Positions 34,352-42,683 of a stretch of DNA of 64,000 nucleotides are shown here, one piece after another. The stretch lies in NCBI GenBank assembly GCA_002737445.1, contig NSIR01000002.1, positions 224,663-288,662 on the forward strand, written 5' to 3'. The position numbers and the translations under genes are program-made. Below the pieces are notes generated by a model. That model ran no database searches and was not told the origin of the DNA. It saw nothing but the letters and a program-made list of their open reading frames with translations. Source of the DNA: Nitrosarchaeum sp. (lineage in GTDB: Archaea > Thermoproteota > Nitrososphaeria > Nitrososphaerales > Nitrosopumilaceae). The stretch's first letter is position 1. Every line of letters begins with the position of its first letter.

Positions 34352-35458
34352 ATGACTGATCCTACTCATGAAGAGGTGATTTCATTGGTAAATTCATTAT
34401 TTGATGTAAGTCAATTTAAAAGAGAAATGTATTCTTTAGAGTTCAAAATTAATGATAGTGATTTTAAATTAAAATTTGAAGATTTAGCAAGAAAATTAGA
34501 AAATATGAATTATATTTGTAAACTAGAACAAATGGAAGAAGGTAAACACATAATCATTCAAAAATTCACTCCAAAAAAAACAAAGAAGTGGATTAATGCA
34601 TCTTGGACTCCAAGAATTTTGTTTGTGATAGTTATCGCGTTTGTAATGATTGATGGTTATTATCGTACCACTGGAACAAATTCCATTACAAATATTGGTG
34701 AACCAATTGAGATGGCCGGAATTTATACACTTTCACTTTTAGGAATTTTAGGAATTCATGAATTAGGACATATAATTGCAGCAAAAGTCCACAAATTAAA
34801 AACATCCTGGCCATTTTTCATACCAGGATTGCCAATTATTGGAATTCCAACTTTTGGTGCATTTATTCAATCACGTGGATTAACAATTAATCGAGAGATT
34901 TTATTTGATGTTGCATTAGCTGGTCCAATCGCAGGTCTGATAATTACAATGATAGTTTCAATATATGGTGCATACACAGCTCCAATATTACCAGTGGATG
35001 TTGCACAAAGACTTTTTGCGGATTCAAAATTAATGGAGTGGAATCAGGGAGAACCACTTCTAATGACTGCGAGTCTAGCATTGTTTGGAAAAGGTGGTAC
35101 AGGTCATGAAGTAATTATGACACCAATTTTATTTGCAGCTTGGATTGGATTTTTAATTACATTTTTAAATTTATTACCCGCTTGGCAATTAGATGGAGGG
35201 CATATGGCAAGAACTCTTCTAGGTGTAAAACTTCACAGATATGCAACTATTGGAAGTATGATAATTCTTGTTTTGTTGAATTTTTGGCTAATGGCAATAC
35301 TGATTTTAATTTTAAGTTCAAGAAATCCTAGTGCAATGCCATTAGACGATATATCTCCATTATCAAAAAATAGAAAACTTGTTTATGTGTTCATGATGGG
35401 ATTATCTATTTTATGTGCACCTTTACCATCAAATTTTTTACCAGATTGGTTACCTTAG
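34352..35458 (+). CDS. Site-2 protease family membrane metalloprotease (M50)
   Basis: 368 residues. A cytoplasmic N-terminal domain (1-85) precedes about six membrane helices. Zinc site HELGH in GIHELGHIIAA and third ligand Asp in LPAWQLDGGHMA. These proteases cut transmembrane anchors of regulatory proteins. The natural substrate is unknown. The stop overlaps the convergent LarA-like gene by 9 bp. Confidence 0.9.
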   Translation: MTDPTHEEVISLVNSLFDVSQFKREMYSLEFKINDSDFKLKFEDLARKLENMNYICKLEQMEEGKHIIIQKFTPKKTKKWINASWTPRILFVIVIAFVMIDGYYRTTGTNSITNIGEPIEMAGIYTLSLLGILGIHELGHIIAAKVHKLKTSWPFFIPGLPIIGIPTFGAFIQSRGLTINREILFDVALAGPIAGLIITMIVSIYGAYTAPILPVDVAQRLFADSKLMEWNQGEPLLMTASLALFGKGGTGHEVIMTPILFAAWIGFLITFLNLLPAWQLDGGHMARTLLGVKLHRYATIGSMIILVLLNFWLMAILILILSSRNPSAMPLDDISPLSKNRKLVYVFMMGLSILCAPLPSNFLPDWLP

Positions 35459-36532
35459 TAAAAGTCTAGATCCATCTATCACAACAGTAACTTTTTGCCT
35501 AGAACCTTGTGTTTTTAAAATATAATCTAAAGAGGGTTTAATTCCAGATAAAGAAATCATATTTAATTTTTTTACATAGTATTCTGGAAGTATTGAAACC
35601 AATCCAATTTGAAAATTCTTTTGTACTTCTGTTAAAAATAATAAATCTTCCATACCTTGAATATATTTAGTAGGATTTCCAATTTGTTCAAGATTCAGTC
35701 TGCCTTCGACATACTGTTGAAGTGCATCAGAACCTAAACCAGATTTACATTCTGCAACTAATATAGATAAACCACCATTTTGTACTGCAGCAGAACAATT
35801 CCAAAGAGAAGAAAGGGATTTTCCAAGATTGTCATTACTAGAATCTTTTCCAGTACTAATTATCATGGATTTATGATGACCCATATCCTTGATTGAAAAT
35901 GATTCTAGAGTTTTTGTGGATGAAATAGTTTCAGACGGATGACCAATTGCAAGATCTATAATACCTTGAGAATTAGCTACAATTTCAATTGCTTTAATTT
36001 CAAAATTGTCAGTAAATTTTTTTGCTTCATCAAAACTTTCTGGTAGTTGTCCAGGGGCAGGAAGATTGCCTTTTCTTTTGGCATATGCAGTAAGCATTGA
36101 TTCTTGACCAAATTTTTTGATTAATCTGGTAGAGATGGTTTCATATCCAAATAAACCATCAAATTCCATTTCTCCAATAAAAACAAGATTAGAGTTAGAA
36201 AGATCAGCATTATCAAATTCATTGATTGAGCTACCTTCAGGTAATCCAGATCTCACCAAATTCATAATTTTTTTTTCAGCCAAAATTTTAGGAAATTGGA
36301 ATGATTTTTGTTCGCATATTGTAAATAATGATGAAATGAGTTTTTGAATGGATTTAGAATTATGTAAAACTACAAGTTCCATGGGTTTTGTTAAATCCAA
36401 TGTATTGAGTTTTTCATTGATCGTTGTATCATCCAATATTTTACCATCGGAATCAATTTTTTGTTCTAAATTTTCGGCTCTAATGTCTAAAACGACATCA
36501 GTAATTCCATAATTTAACCAAATTTCAGGCAT
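35450..36532 (-). CDS. LarA-like (DUF2088) protein lacking the usual substrate motif
   Basis: About 360 residues. Start chosen at ATG 36532 (MPEIWLNYGITD), with a TATA-like ATTTATTTT 21-30 bp upstream; the longer frame begins at 36550. The N-terminal strand pair and the C-terminal segment GGLSILVAECKSGLGSDALQ, with a preceding STGKDSSNDNLGKSL, match the LarA/DUF2088 fold. The D-x-T-R-P-x-P stretch and the His ligands that hold the Ni-pincer cofactor in lactate racemase are not evident. So the fold is likely but racemase activity is not. Confidence 0.5.
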   Translation of the reverse strand: MPEIWLNYGITDVVLDIRAENLEQKIDSDGKILDDTTINEKLNTLDLTKPMELVVLHNSKSIQKLISSLFTICEQKSFQFPKILAEKKIMNLVRSGLPEGSSINEFDNADLSNSNLVFIGEMEFDGLFGYETISTRLIKKFGQESMLTAYAKRKGNLPAPGQLPESFDEAKKFTDNFEIKAIEIVANSQGIIDLAIGHPSETISSTKTLESFSIKDMGHHKSMIISTGKDSSNDNLGKSLSSLWNCSAAVQNGGLSILVAECKSGLGSDALQQYVEGRLNLEQIGNPTKYIQGMEDLLFLTEVQKNFQIGLVSILPEYYVKKLNMISLSGIKPSLDYILKTQGSRQKVTVVIDGSRLLLR

Positions 36533-36552
36533 AATTATCATATAATACAAAC

Positions 36553-36562
36553 CAAAATAAAT
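36553..36562. promoter_or_regulatory. Shared TATA-like box between LarA-like and pyrE starts
   Basis: The two preferred starts (36532 minus, 36583 plus) are 51 bp apart, with an AT-only core halfway. It reads AAAATAAAT on plus and ATTTATTTT on minus, each about 21-30 bp from its start codon. One bidirectional promoter element could serve both leaderless genes. Confidence 0.4.
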
Positions 36563-36582
36563 CCACTGTAGTTAAATTAGAT

Positions 36583-37188
36583 ATGGAATTTGTAAAAGAG
36601 TTTGCAGCATTTTTACATCAAAAAGAGGTTATAAAATTTGGAGATTTTACTCTAGCCAGTGGTAAAAAAAGTTCTTACTATGTTGATTTAAGATTACTTC
36701 CTAGCTATCCACATCAATTTAGGAATATGATAAAATATCTACAAAATAATATTATAGAAAGTATTGGATTAGATAGCTTTAATTCTTTAGTGTCAGTTCC
36801 CACAGGAGGTTTGATTATTGCATCTGCATTAGCAATTGAAATAGTTAAGCCATTAATCTATGTAAGAAGTAAAACGAAAGATTATGGAACTTCAAAATCA
36901 GTAGAAGGTCAAATTTATGATGGAATGAAAGTTGTTATGATTGACGATGTTGCAACCACTGGAGGTTCAGTAATAAACGCAATAAAGTCTTTGAAAGAAG
37001 CGAACATAACAATACATGATGCATATGTAATTGTAAATAGAATGGAAGGGGCAGATGAAGCGCTTAAAGATGTAGGAGTTAAATTACATTCAATCACCAA
37101 TGTAATGCAAATCACACAGTCATTATACGATCAAAAACTTGTCGGTGCGGATATTTTAGAAAAAACAACAAAACAAATCGGAAAATAA
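36583..37188 (+). CDS. pyrE: Orotate phosphoribosyltransferase
   Basis: 201 residues. Converts orotate plus PRPP to OMP in pyrimidine synthesis. FTLASGKKSSYYVDLR, SVPTGGLIIASALA, and the PRPP motif VVMIDDVATTGGSVI are complete. Length and motifs match the family. No pyrF is adjacent. Confidence 0.96.
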   Translation: MEFVKEFAAFLHQKEVIKFGDFTLASGKKSSYYVDLRLLPSYPHQFRNMIKYLQNNIIESIGLDSFNSLVSVPTGGLIIASALAIEIVKPLIYVRSKTKDYGTSKSVEGQIYDGMKVVMIDDVATTGGSVINAIKSLKEANITIHDAYVIVNRMEGADEALKDVGVKLHSITNVMQITQSLYDQKLVGADILEKTTKQIGK

Positions 37189-37191
37189 TTT

Positions 37192-37258
37192 TTGGCAGCT
37201 CAGACAAATGCCTTTCAATCATCATTCAGATATAACTCTGATTCTTCATCGCGGCCAA
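37192..37258 (-). ncRNA. Candidate C/D box methylation-guide sRNA
   Basis: Read on the minus strand: stem TTGGCCGC, C box GATGA (one mismatch to RUGAUGA), a 16-nt guide, D' box CTGA, directly followed by C' box ATGATGA (perfect), a 15-nt guide, D box CTGA, and closing stem GCTGCCAA. The terminal arms pair 7 of 8 bp. A TTTTAAAA box lies about 24 bp upstream at 37278-37285. The element fills the pyrE to tRNA(CAT) gap antiparallel to pyrE. If real, it guides 2'-O-methylation; the target was not identified. Confidence 0.65.
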
Positions 37259-37277
37259 TAAATTTTGTTCGGGCTCA

Positions 37278-37285
37278 TTTTAAAA
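37278..37285 (-). promoter_or_regulatory. TATA box of the candidate C/D sRNA
   Basis: TTTTAAAA, palindromic, about 24 bp upstream of the predicted sRNA 5' end at 37258. It lies between that gene and the 3' end of the upstream tRNA, so processing of a joint transcript is also possible. Confidence 0.45.
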
Positions 37286-37300
37286 CTAATGGAAATAATA

Positions 37301-37374
37301 TGGGCCCAAAGGGCTTCGATCCCTTGACTCCCCGGTTATGAGCCGGGTACTCTACCAAGCTGAGTTATGGGCCC
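37301..37374 (-). tRNA. tRNA with CAT anticodon (Met elongator or Ile2)
   Basis: Minus strand: acceptor GGGCCCA/TGGGCCC, anticodon stem CCCGG-CTCATAA-CCGGG giving CAT, T arm AAGGG-ATCGAAG-CCCTT. G1-C72 and the lack of three G-C pairs in initiator order argue against an initiator. CAT could also be tRNA-Ile2 after C34 modification, which cannot be decided by eye. No intron. Confidence 0.9.
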
Positions 37375-37415
37375 TAAGCAAAAGAAATTTATCTTCAGTA
37401 TAAAATGTTATGAAC

Positions 37416-38048
37416 TCAGCAATAAGCTTCATAGCAACTATCTAGCAACATATTTTGTGCAGATATAGATTTGTCTGCGATAAGGATCAGATGATTTGAA
37501 TCAGCTGATGTTTTTTGAAGAATATTTCTCCAAGAGGCAGTATGACGAATATCAGCTTCTGTATGAAGTTTAAAGTATTCGGTATCTTGTTCATTGGATA
37601 TTCCATAGAATTTTGCCAACCCATCAAGCTTTGTTTGGCTAATCTTAGGAATTTCTTTTTCAAAAGCATACATTGCACATGCTCCTCCATCACAGGTATT
37701 CATCAATTCAGATAATTGAGAGATAGATTTTCTAGTTTTATCTAATCCTTCATAGTAAATTAATTCATAATCAGAAATACCTAAAGCTCCTGCAAATCTG
37801 ATCCAAGATGTAATATGATCTGATTCCTCTTTTTGATTAGCGAGTAATTCAGGAATTATAGAAGTTGGAGCTTGTTCTATGATCGGAGTCATAAATGATG
37901 GAACTGCTTTAACAAGTTGAAAGTATTCTTTAGAATAACCAATTAAAGAATCAATGGTCAATTTTCCATCAGACCACATCTGATAAAATGGATGCTTTAA
38001 CAAACTTCTTTCTTCAATCATTTCATCAATTTTTTGTATCAAATTCAT
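37416..38048 (-). CDS. Haem-oxygenase-like diiron protein (CADD/PqqC/TenA superfamily)
   Basis: 210 residues, all helical. Diiron ligand pattern of HDO/CADD proteins is visible: E in NQKEESDHITSW with its paired His, E in YAFEKEIPKIS, and H-x3-D-x2-H in KLHTEADIRH. The N-terminal HPFYQMWSDGKLTI is typical of this superfamily. CADD homologues of Chlamydia and Nitrosomonas make p-aminobenzoate from an internal Tyr. PqqC or TenA functions are less likely: no partners nearby. Function is inferred from residues. Confidence 0.7.
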   Translation of the reverse strand: MNLIQKIDEMIEERSLLKHPFYQMWSDGKLTIDSLIGYSKEYFQLVKAVPSFMTPIIEQAPTSIIPELLANQKEESDHITSWIRFAGALGISDYELIYYEGLDKTRKSISQLSELMNTCDGGACAMYAFEKEIPKISQTKLDGLAKFYGISNEQDTEYFKLHTEADIRHTASWRNILQKTSADSNHLILIADKSISAQNMLLDSCYEAYC

Positions 38049-38073
38049 AAAATAACTCTTAATTGGCCAATAA

Positions 38074-38101
38074 AAAATCTTTGTGATTTACAAAAGATTT
38101 T
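38074..38101. promoter_or_regulatory. Perfect 9-bp inverted repeat between diiron gene and tRNA-Glu
   Basis: AAAATCTTT at 38074-38082 and AAAGATTTT at 38093-38101, ten bases apart. It begins 26 bp upstream of the diiron gene start (38048), across its likely BRE/TATA. It could be an operator, or only part of two opposing AT-rich promoters. Confidence 0.4.
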
Positions 38102-38127
38102 ATGGACAAAATACAGAAATTTATTGG

Positions 38128-38218
38128 GTTCCAGTGGTGTAGTCCGGTCAAGCATACTGCCCTTTCAAGGCAGTGATCCCGGGTTCAAAATCTAACGATG
38201 AAAATCCCGGCTGGAGCA
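38128..38218 (+). tRNA. tRNA-Glu (TTC) with an insertion in the T loop
   Basis: Acceptor GTTCCAG/CTGGAGC; D arm GTG...CAT; anticodon stem-loop CTGCC-CTTTCAA-GGCAG giving TTC; discriminator A followed by encoded CCA (38219-38221). The T stem CCGGG/CCCGG is intact, but its loop is 22 nt (38184-38205) instead of 7. Removing about 15 nt within 38189-38203 restores TTCAAAT. This is best read as a non-canonically placed intron spliced by the archaeal tRNA endonuclease. Confidence 0.9.
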
Positions 38219-38263
38219 CCAAGATTTAATTACTAATAAGAAAGTTTTTTCAGTAGGTCAATC

Positions 38264-39115
38264 TTGGACAGGAAAAATATCGAGATTAATCCCTTACTTG
38301 AAACATATGGAAAATATATCGATAAAATTAATTATGCGTTAGATAAAGAATTATCAATTTATTCAGAATCAGAGTTTATCGAGCCACTAAAATATTCATT
38401 GGATGGTGGAAAACGAATTAGACCAATCATTTTAGTTTTAGCTGCTGAGAGTGTAGGAAAAATTGATGACAATACATTAACAGCAGCATGTGCAGTTGAA
38501 TTTCTTCATATGGAATCCATCATACATGACGACATTATAGATAATGAAACCATGCGAAGACAAAAAGAACCATTCCATATCAAATATGGATACAATACAA
38601 GTGTATTAACAGGAGATTTTGTTTTAGGATTAATTCTTTCAATTTCTTCAAGATTAGATAATGCAAGAATAACAAAAGATTTGGCAACAACAGCTATGTT
38701 GATGAGTGAAGGAGAAATGATAGAAGGTAGATTAGAAACCAGTGAAGATGTAACTTTTAGTGATTACCTTAAAGTTATTGAATATAAAACTGCGACTGCT
38801 TTTGGAGTAGCTGCAAGAATAGGAGGAATTATTGGAAATGGTAGTGAAGAAGAAATCGAAGCATTAACAGAATACGGAAAAAATGTAGGAATTGCATATC
38901 AAATTAGAGATGATTTGTTTGATTGGAAAAACGAAGATAAATTATTTAATTTTCTGATCAAAAAAAGTTCAGATCCAAGAGATGTTTTTAATAAAATGGA
39001 AGAACTTTTAAAAAATTATTCGGACAAAGCGACAAGTAGTTTAAAAAAAATTTCAGATAATGATGCAAGAAGAAATTTAGATAATCTTATAAAATTTACA
39101 ACATTTAAGGCATAA
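38264..39115 (+). CDS. Polyprenyl diphosphate synthase (second copy)
   Basis: 283 residues, TTG start. SLDGGKRIRPIILVLAAES, first Asp motif IIHDDIIDNE, second motif QIRDDLFDWKNE, GYNTSVLTGDFVLG. Shorter than the 16174 paralogue, with a weaker second Asp-rich motif (D-D-L-F-D). Product chain length is uncertain. It overlaps the convergent nuoN end by 11 bp. Confidence 0.85.
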   Translation: MDRKNIEINPLLETYGKYIDKINYALDKELSIYSESEFIEPLKYSLDGGKRIRPIILVLAAESVGKIDDNTLTAACAVEFLHMESIIHDDIIDNETMRRQKEPFHIKYGYNTSVLTGDFVLGLILSISSRLDNARITKDLATTAMLMSEGEMIEGRLETSEDVTFSDYLKVIEYKTATAFGVAARIGGIIGNGSEEEIEALTEYGKNVGIAYQIRDDLFDWKNEDKLFNFLIKKSSDPRDVFNKMEELLKNYSDKATSSLKKISDNDARRNLDNLIKFTTFKA

Positions 39116-40589
39116 TATCTAAACTTAATGTAGGTGCTGCAAATTCTACAAATTTAATAATTGGATCTGGGTAAATACCAAATCCAACTAAGAAGATCAT
39201 TGAAAATATCATAATTGCAATTACAGACTTTGGTTCAGATACTCTTTTTTCAGTTTCTCCTTCAAAGTACATTTTTCGTGTAAGCCAACCATAGTAAGCT
39301 AATGAAAGAGCACTATTCAGAACGCCCGCGATTGCAAGCCAAGGTGCCCACCATATGGTAGAACCCGCATCCAATGCACCACCAAATAATACAATTTTAC
39401 TCCAAAATCCAGCAAGTGGAGGTACGCCCGCTAAAGCAAATAATGAGATAACTAATCCAAGTGAAGTAATAGGCATTCGTCTACCAAGTCCTTTGAGTTT
39501 ATCGATGTTAGTTACTGCAAGGGTGGTTACTATTCCTGTTACTGCTATGAAAGCAGCACCTTTCATAACGGAATGATTCATTATTTGGTATAGCGAACCT
39601 TGTAAACCAAGAGTGCTATATGGAGATATTGCAAGTCCAATCAAAATGTAACCAGCATGTGCAATACTAGAATATGCTAACATTCTTGCAAGATTTTTTT
39701 GCATGATTGCAGCAATGTTACCAATAGTCATTGTCATTACTGCAATTATACCAAGAGCTAAAGTCCAATCAAGATTAAGTACAACCATTCCAAGAACAAT
39801 TACTCTAATTGTTGCTGCAAATCCTGCTTTCTTTGTTCCAGCTGCAAGTAAAGTGGTAATAGTTGGCGGGGATCCTTCATAAGTATCAGGCAACCATTGA
39901 TGAAATGGTACTAGTCCCATCTTAAATCCAAAACCCGCAATAAACATACCAACAGATAACAGTGCTAAAGGTAATAATGAAGCATCAAGAGTAGCGTAAC
40001 CGTGAATAACTTCACCAATATTAGTTGAACCAGTTAATCCATAAGATAACGAAATTCCATAAACAATAATTGCGGAAGATAATGCCCCAAATAAGAAATA
40101 TTTTAATGCAGCTTCATTTGAACTTGGATTCTTTTTTATAAATCCAACAAGGACATATGTTGGAATGCTCATGAGCTCCCATGCAACAAATAACATTACC
40201 AAGTCAGTTGAATAAGCTACCAGCACCATACCAATTGTTGAAAGAAGTATCAAAGAATAGTAAACTGCAGGATAATTCTTTTTTCGCATATAATTAAAAG
40301 AGCCAACTGTAGTGAATATTGCAACAATCAACATTGCTATGGCAAAGAATCCACCAAATGCATCATCTACAAGTACATCTTTTGAAAATAACGCTGACGG
40401 TAGAATATTATCGCTGATAAATTGATATGCAACATATCCAATAGATACAATCAATGCAGAGAATGCAATGACAGCATAAAATGAGTTTGAACCTTTTTCT
40501 TTTCTAGCAATACTGATTATTGGCAACAAAACTCCCACGGTACCAAGAATTGCAATTATTACCAATGGAGTGGAACTTAATTCTAACAT
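39105..40589 (-). CDS. nuoN: Complex I subunit N (antiporter-like)
   Basis: 494 residues, about 14 membrane helices. Proton-pumping MrpD-like arm subunit. Family stretches: FVAWELMSIPTYVLVG with the key Glu, GLVPFHQWLPDTYEGSPPTI, LARMLAYSSIAHAGYILIG, and GVPPLAGFWSK. Last gene of the eleven-gene operon. Confidence 0.95.
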   Translation of the reverse strand: MLELSSTPLVIIAILGTVGVLLPIISIARKEKGSNSFYAVIAFSALIVSIGYVAYQFISDNILPSALFSKDVLVDDAFGGFFAIAMLIVAIFTTVGSFNYMRKKNYPAVYYSLILLSTIGMVLVAYSTDLVMLFVAWELMSIPTYVLVGFIKKNPSSNEAALKYFLFGALSSAIIVYGISLSYGLTGSTNIGEVIHGYATLDASLLPLALLSVGMFIAGFGFKMGLVPFHQWLPDTYEGSPPTITTLLAAGTKKAGFAATIRVIVLGMVVLNLDWTLALGIIAVMTMTIGNIAAIMQKNLARMLAYSSIAHAGYILIGLAISPYSTLGLQGSLYQIMNHSVMKGAAFIAVTGIVTTLAVTNIDKLKGLGRRMPITSLGLVISLFALAGVPPLAGFWSKIVLFGGALDAGSTIWWAPWLAIAGVLNSALSLAYYGWLTRKMYFEGETEKRVSEPKSVIAIMIFSMIFLVGFGIYPDPIIKFVEFAAPTLSLDIMP

Positions 40590-40601
40590 CTCACATATCT
40601 C

Positions 40602-42680
40602 CTATATCAACAATATCAAGACTACAAATAATAATCCTGCTCCAAATACAAATAGATACGATTGCGTAACACCAGTTTGAGTTCCTTGAACTACTTTGGC
40701 ACTCCAACCAACCGCTTTTTGTAATCCATTATTCATTCCATAATCAATAGCTGTCTGTTCAAAGTATCTGAATACTCCTCGTGATAACCATAATGGAGAT
40801 ACAACAAAACACCAATAGATAATTGCATTAAGGTAAAAACGATTTAAAATAACTTTATGAAAAGTAGAAAACAAAATGTTTGAATTTACAAATTGAACAG
40901 GATCAACCCATCTGCCAATATAGAACACATATCCTAATCCAGTTCCAATTCCAAAAGCAGATAATGATGCAGTTAGAGCTACAGGATTAATTCCATCTAA
41001 GAATCCAGGCAATATTGAATTTTCAATTTCGTTATGTACCGAATAAATTCCAAACGATTCTTCAAGATAATTTGTAAATATTTCATGTAACCCACCCTCA
41101 AAAGACAATCCAACTAAACCAATTACAATTGTAAGTACTGCAAGAATTCCATACGGTACCCACATTGATAATGGTGCTTCATGTATGTGATGCCCCTCCG
41201 CTTCCATTTTTTTAACATGTTTACTCTTTGAACCAAAGAAAACTAGCCCCAGCATTCGAGTTGTATAAAATGCCGTTATTACAGCAGTTAATACAGCAAT
41301 TGTAAATATTGGCAACGCCCATGGATGTCCTGAGGTGTAAATAGCACCAAAAATAGAATCTTTACTCCAAAAACCAGTTGTGATAAATGGAGCTCCCATT
41401 AATCCAAGACCTGCAGCCCACATAAACGCATAAGTTTTTTTCATATTTTTACGTAATCCACCCATATCAGTCATAAATCGTGAACCGACAACATGTAGTA
41501 ATGAACCTGCAGCCATGAATAGTGATGCCTTAAACATGGCATGTGAGATTAGATGAAAGAATCCTGCAGTATATCCATTAACAAATTGTTGTGATAATCC
41601 AGCAATACCAAGTACCATCATCATATAACCAATTTGAGAACCAGTAGAATATGCAAGTACTTTTTTAATTTCAGAATTAACCATACCCTGAAGCCCCAAG
41701 AGAAGTGCAGTCACGGCACCAACTATGAGAATTATTTCAAAGAATTGATCGGCTAAAATTCCAGCGGCACTTAAAGCAAAAACCAGTGGTGCGAGACGCA
41801 TAACTAGGAAAACACCTGCCTTTACCATTGTTGCAGCATGAATCAAAGCAGAAACCGCTGTTGGACCAGTCATTGCCTCTAAGAGCCATTCGTTTAATGG
41901 AAATTGTGCCGATTTACCAATTGCACCGCCAAATAATAAAACAAATGCGGGAACCAATAGACCTTGAGCAGACATTGTTGTTGCCCATGTTGTATCATGC
42001 ATTAATTCTCTAAATCCAAATGTTCCAGCAAATAAAAATATCAAAAGCATTCCTGCAATCATCATCACATCTCCAACTTTAGTCATGATGAAAGCTTTCA
42101 TACCAGCATGAGTTGGTGCATAATAATCTAACATACCAAGAACAGTTCGTCCTTCAACACCAACATGATCTTTCTTTTTATCACGATACCAAAAGCTGAT
42201 CAATGCATAAGATGCAAGTCCTACACCTTCCCAACCAAAAAATACTTGTAACAAATTATCAGATAATACAATTAATTGCATTGAACCGATAAAGAACAAC
42301 ATCCAGAACCAAAATCGTGTGATTGATTTATCACCTTTCATGTATCCTGTACTGTAAATCATAATAAGAAATGAAATCCAACCAACAACATTTGCCATAA
42401 TTATTGAGAGTGGATCAGCTAATACACCAGCTTTTAAACCAATTGAATCAATCCAAGATATTTGATCATGAATTTCATGTGCTTCAAGTGCCATTGGAAT
42501 TAAAGATGCTGCAGAAATTGCACTCATCAAAGCAAATCCAACTGCTACATATCCAGTTGCATGTTTGGATATTTTTCCAATTCCCGGCATTATCAATGCT
42601 GCAATAAAAGGTAGTATCCAAATCAACCAGGCACTTGATGCACCTATTTCAAGTGGCAAACCTAACACTTCAGTTGTCAT
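40602..42680 (-). CDS. nuoL: Complex I subunit L (antiporter-like)
   Basis: 692 residues. FFGWEGVGLASYALISFWYR, APTHAGMKAFIMTKVGD, ALIHAATMVKAGVFLV, VLAYSTGSQIGYMMM and GAPFITTGFWSKD are all present. Distal proton-pumping subunit with the long lateral helix near the C-terminus. Lies between nuoM and nuoN. Confidence 0.95.
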   Translation of the reverse strand: MTTEVLGLPLEIGASSAWLIWILPFIAALIMPGIGKISKHATGYVAVGFALMSAISAASLIPMALEAHEIHDQISWIDSIGLKAGVLADPLSIIMANVVGWISFLIMIYSTGYMKGDKSITRFWFWMLFFIGSMQLIVLSDNLLQVFFGWEGVGLASYALISFWYRDKKKDHVGVEGRTVLGMLDYYAPTHAGMKAFIMTKVGDVMMIAGMLLIFLFAGTFGFRELMHDTTWATTMSAQGLLVPAFVLLFGGAIGKSAQFPLNEWLLEAMTGPTAVSALIHAATMVKAGVFLVMRLAPLVFALSAAGILADQFFEIILIVGAVTALLLGLQGMVNSEIKKVLAYSTGSQIGYMMMVLGIAGLSQQFVNGYTAGFFHLISHAMFKASLFMAAGSLLHVVGSRFMTDMGGLRKNMKKTYAFMWAAGLGLMGAPFITTGFWSKDSIFGAIYTSGHPWALPIFTIAVLTAVITAFYTTRMLGLVFFGSKSKHVKKMEAEGHHIHEAPLSMWVPYGILAVLTIVIGLVGLSFEGGLHEIFTNYLEESFGIYSVHNEIENSILPGFLDGINPVALTASLSAFGIGTGLGYVFYIGRWVDPVQFVNSNILFSTFHKVILNRFYLNAIIYWCFVVSPLWLSRGVFRYFEQTAIDYGMNNGLQKAVGWSAKVVQGTQTGVTQSYLFVFGAGLLFVVLILLI

Positions 42681-42683
42681 AAA

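Noticed and set aside
37301-37374. Initiator tRNA-Met
   Set aside because: G1-C72 acceptor end and the anticodon-stem sequence lack initiator features.
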